Under the pieces are notes generated by a model. The model was not told the origin of the DNA. It made no database searches and saw only the letters and a list, made by a program, of their open reading frames with translations. A stretch of 6,837 nucleotides of DNA, from positions 1-6,837 of the forward strand of contig CAMBXY010000076.1 in the NCBI GenBank assembly GCA_945871945.1, read 5' to 3'. Position 1 is the first letter of the stretch; every line of letters begins with the position of its first letter. The DNA comes from Bordetella parapertussis. Lineage in GTDB: Bacteria > Pseudomonadota > Gammaproteobacteria > Burkholderiales > Burkholderiaceae_C. Below, in pieces: positions 5,666-6,837 of this stretch. Both the position numbers and the translations under genes were made by a program.

Positions 5666-6837
5666 ATGCCTATTTCCAGCAAATCCCATGCCCCGCAACG
5701 CGTCGTGCTCGCCTACTCGGGTGGCTTGGACACCTCCATCATTCTGAAGTGGCTGCAAGACGAATACCACTGCGAAGTCGTCACCTTTACCGCTGACATT
5801 GGTCAAGGCGAAGAAATCGAGCCTGCGCGCCTCAAGGCTATCAAAATGGGCATCAAGCCCAGCAATATCTTTATTGAAGATTTGCGCGAAGAGTTTGTGC
5901 GCGACTTTGTTTTCCCCATGTTCCGTGCCAATGCACTTTACGAGGGCGAGTACCTCTTGGGCACCTCCATCGCCCGCCCCTTGATTGCCAAGCGCTTGGT
6001 GGAAATTGCACGCGAAACCAAGGCTGACGCCATCAGCCACGGCGCGACAGGCAAAGGCAATGACCAAGTGCGTTTCGAATTAGGCGCTTATGCCCTCATG
6101 CCCAATGTGAAGATCATTGCGCCTTGGCGTGAATGGGATTTGCTCTCGCGTGAAAAGCTCATGCGCTACGCCGATCAACACGGCATACCCGTGGACGGGG
6201 CCAAACGCAAAGGTCCAGCCCCCTACTCCATGGACGCCAACTTGCTGCACATCAGCTACGAGGGCGGCATCTTGGAAGACCCCAACTACGCGCCCGAGGA
6301 CAGCATGTGGCGCTTAACCGTCAGCCCCGAAAAAGCGCCCAACAAACCGCAAGTCATAGAACTTACCTACAAACACGGCGACGTGGTGGCCATTGACGGC
6401 GTGCGCATGAGTGCGGCCAAGGTGCTGACACAGCTCAACACAGTGGGTGGTCGACACGGAATTGGTCGCTTAGACAAGGTAGAAAACCGCTATGTGGGCA
6501 TGAAAAGCCGCGGTTGCTACGAAACCCCGGGCGGCACGATTTTGTTGTCGGGTCACCGCGCCATCGAGTCCATCACCTTGGACCGCGAAGTGCTGGCCCT
6601 GAAAGAAGACCTGATGCCGCGCTACGCCAGGCTGATTTACAACGGCTACTGGTTCAGCCCCGAGCGTGAACTGTTGCAAGGCCTGATGGATGCCTCGCAA
6701 GCCACCGCCAATGGCAAGGTGCGCTTGAAGCTCTACAAGGGCACCATCATGTGCGTGGGCCGTGAGAGCAAAACCGACAGCTTGTTCGACACCCGCATCG
6801 CCACTTTTGACGACGACGGCGGCGCTTACAACCAAGC
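5666..6837 (+). CDS. argG: Argininosuccinate synthase, partial (C-terminus missing)
   Basis: Joins citrulline and aspartate, with ATP cleaved to AMP and pyrophosphate, to give argininosuccinate, the penultimate step of arginine synthesis in the cytoplasm. I translated 390 complete codons from ATG 5666 to the window edge. The family is usually 400-450 residues, so only a short C-terminal part is missing. The N-terminal ATP-pyrophosphatase motif AYSGGLDTS is at 16-24. [11 protein letters not shown] (95-105) and [14 protein letters not shown] (125-138) are the classic synthase signatures for citrulline, aspartate and ATP contacts. The later [22 protein letters not shown] and the YETPGG region are also typical. 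An ATG at 5688 is out of frame, and the SGGLDTS spacing fits the chosen start with a modest nine-residue extension. No Shine-Dalgarno is visible before the ATG. No frameshift or internal stop is seen. Confidence 0.96.
   Translation, partial: MPISSKSHAPQRVVLAYSGGLDTSIILKWLQDEYHCEVVTFTADIGQGEEIEPARLKAIKMGIKPSNIFIEDLREEFVRDFVFPMFRANALYEGEYLLGTSIARPLIAKRLVEIARETKADAISHGATGKGNDQVRFELGAYALMPNVKIIAPWREWDLLSREKLMRYADQHGIPVDGAKRKGPAPYSMDANLLHISYEGGILEDPNYAPEDSMWRLTVSPEKAPNKPQVIELTYKHGDVVAIDGVRMSAAKVLTQLNTVGGRHGIGRLDKVENRYVGMKSRGCYETPGGTILLSGHRAIESITLDREVLALKEDLMPRYARLIYNGYWFSPERELLQGLMDASQATANGKVRLKLYKGTIMCVGRESKTDSLFDTRIATFDDDGGAYNQ

Noticed and set aside
5594..6067. Minus-strand open frame of 157 codons
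   Set aside because: Antisense to the start of argG and running into the terminator region. The argG translation is complete and conserved across it.
1..6837. Mobile element, CRISPR array, phage or defence system, tRNA or rRNA
   Set aside because: Almost every base belongs to a recognised housekeeping gene or a short intergenic region. I saw no repeats, transposase motifs, array pattern or RNA gene signatures.

Overview
The window looks like ordinary chromosomal housekeeping DNA from a betaproteobacterium. Burkholderiales, probably Comamonadaceae or a relative, is the best guess. This rests on the folC - SPOR protein - cvpA - purF - metZ gene order, the betaproteobacterial look of the FolC and PurF proteins, moderate-to-high GC, and a glycine-zipper exported protein next to argG. 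The taxonomic guess is inference from remembered protein features, not a database search.

Minus strand, positions 4890 down to 1: five tightly packed genes read right to left. They are folC (folate polyglutamylation), a DedD-like SPOR-domain membrane protein, cvpA, purF (first step of purine synthesis) and metZ (methionine synthesis, cut off at the window's left edge). The gaps are 1, 4, -1 (a TGATG overlap) and 6 nt, and there is no internal terminator, so they almost certainly form one operon with translational coupling. E. coli has a related folC-dedD-cvpA-purF cluster, and pseudomonads and many betaproteobacteria end it with metZ. Three of the five products (FolC, PurF, MetZ) feed or draw on one-carbon metabolism, purines or methionine. 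The SPOR protein and CvpA are envelope proteins carried along in the same operon.

Positions 4891-4994 form a 104-bp divergent intergenic region. To its right, on the plus strand, lies a gene for a small exported glycine-zipper protein (4995-5549), followed by a strong rho-independent terminator (5569-5594). A short leader with a plausible promoter then precedes argG (argininosuccinate synthase), which is cut off by the right edge of the window.

I found no RNA genes, mobile elements, CRISPR arrays, phage genes or pseudogenes, and nothing that amounts to an undescribed system. The points worth a second look are small: start-codon choices for purF and folC, purF and metZ sharing one frame separated by a single stop codon, a perfect 18-bp palindrome inside metZ, an argG leader without a Shine-Dalgarno sequence, and the uncharacterised glycine-zipper protein.
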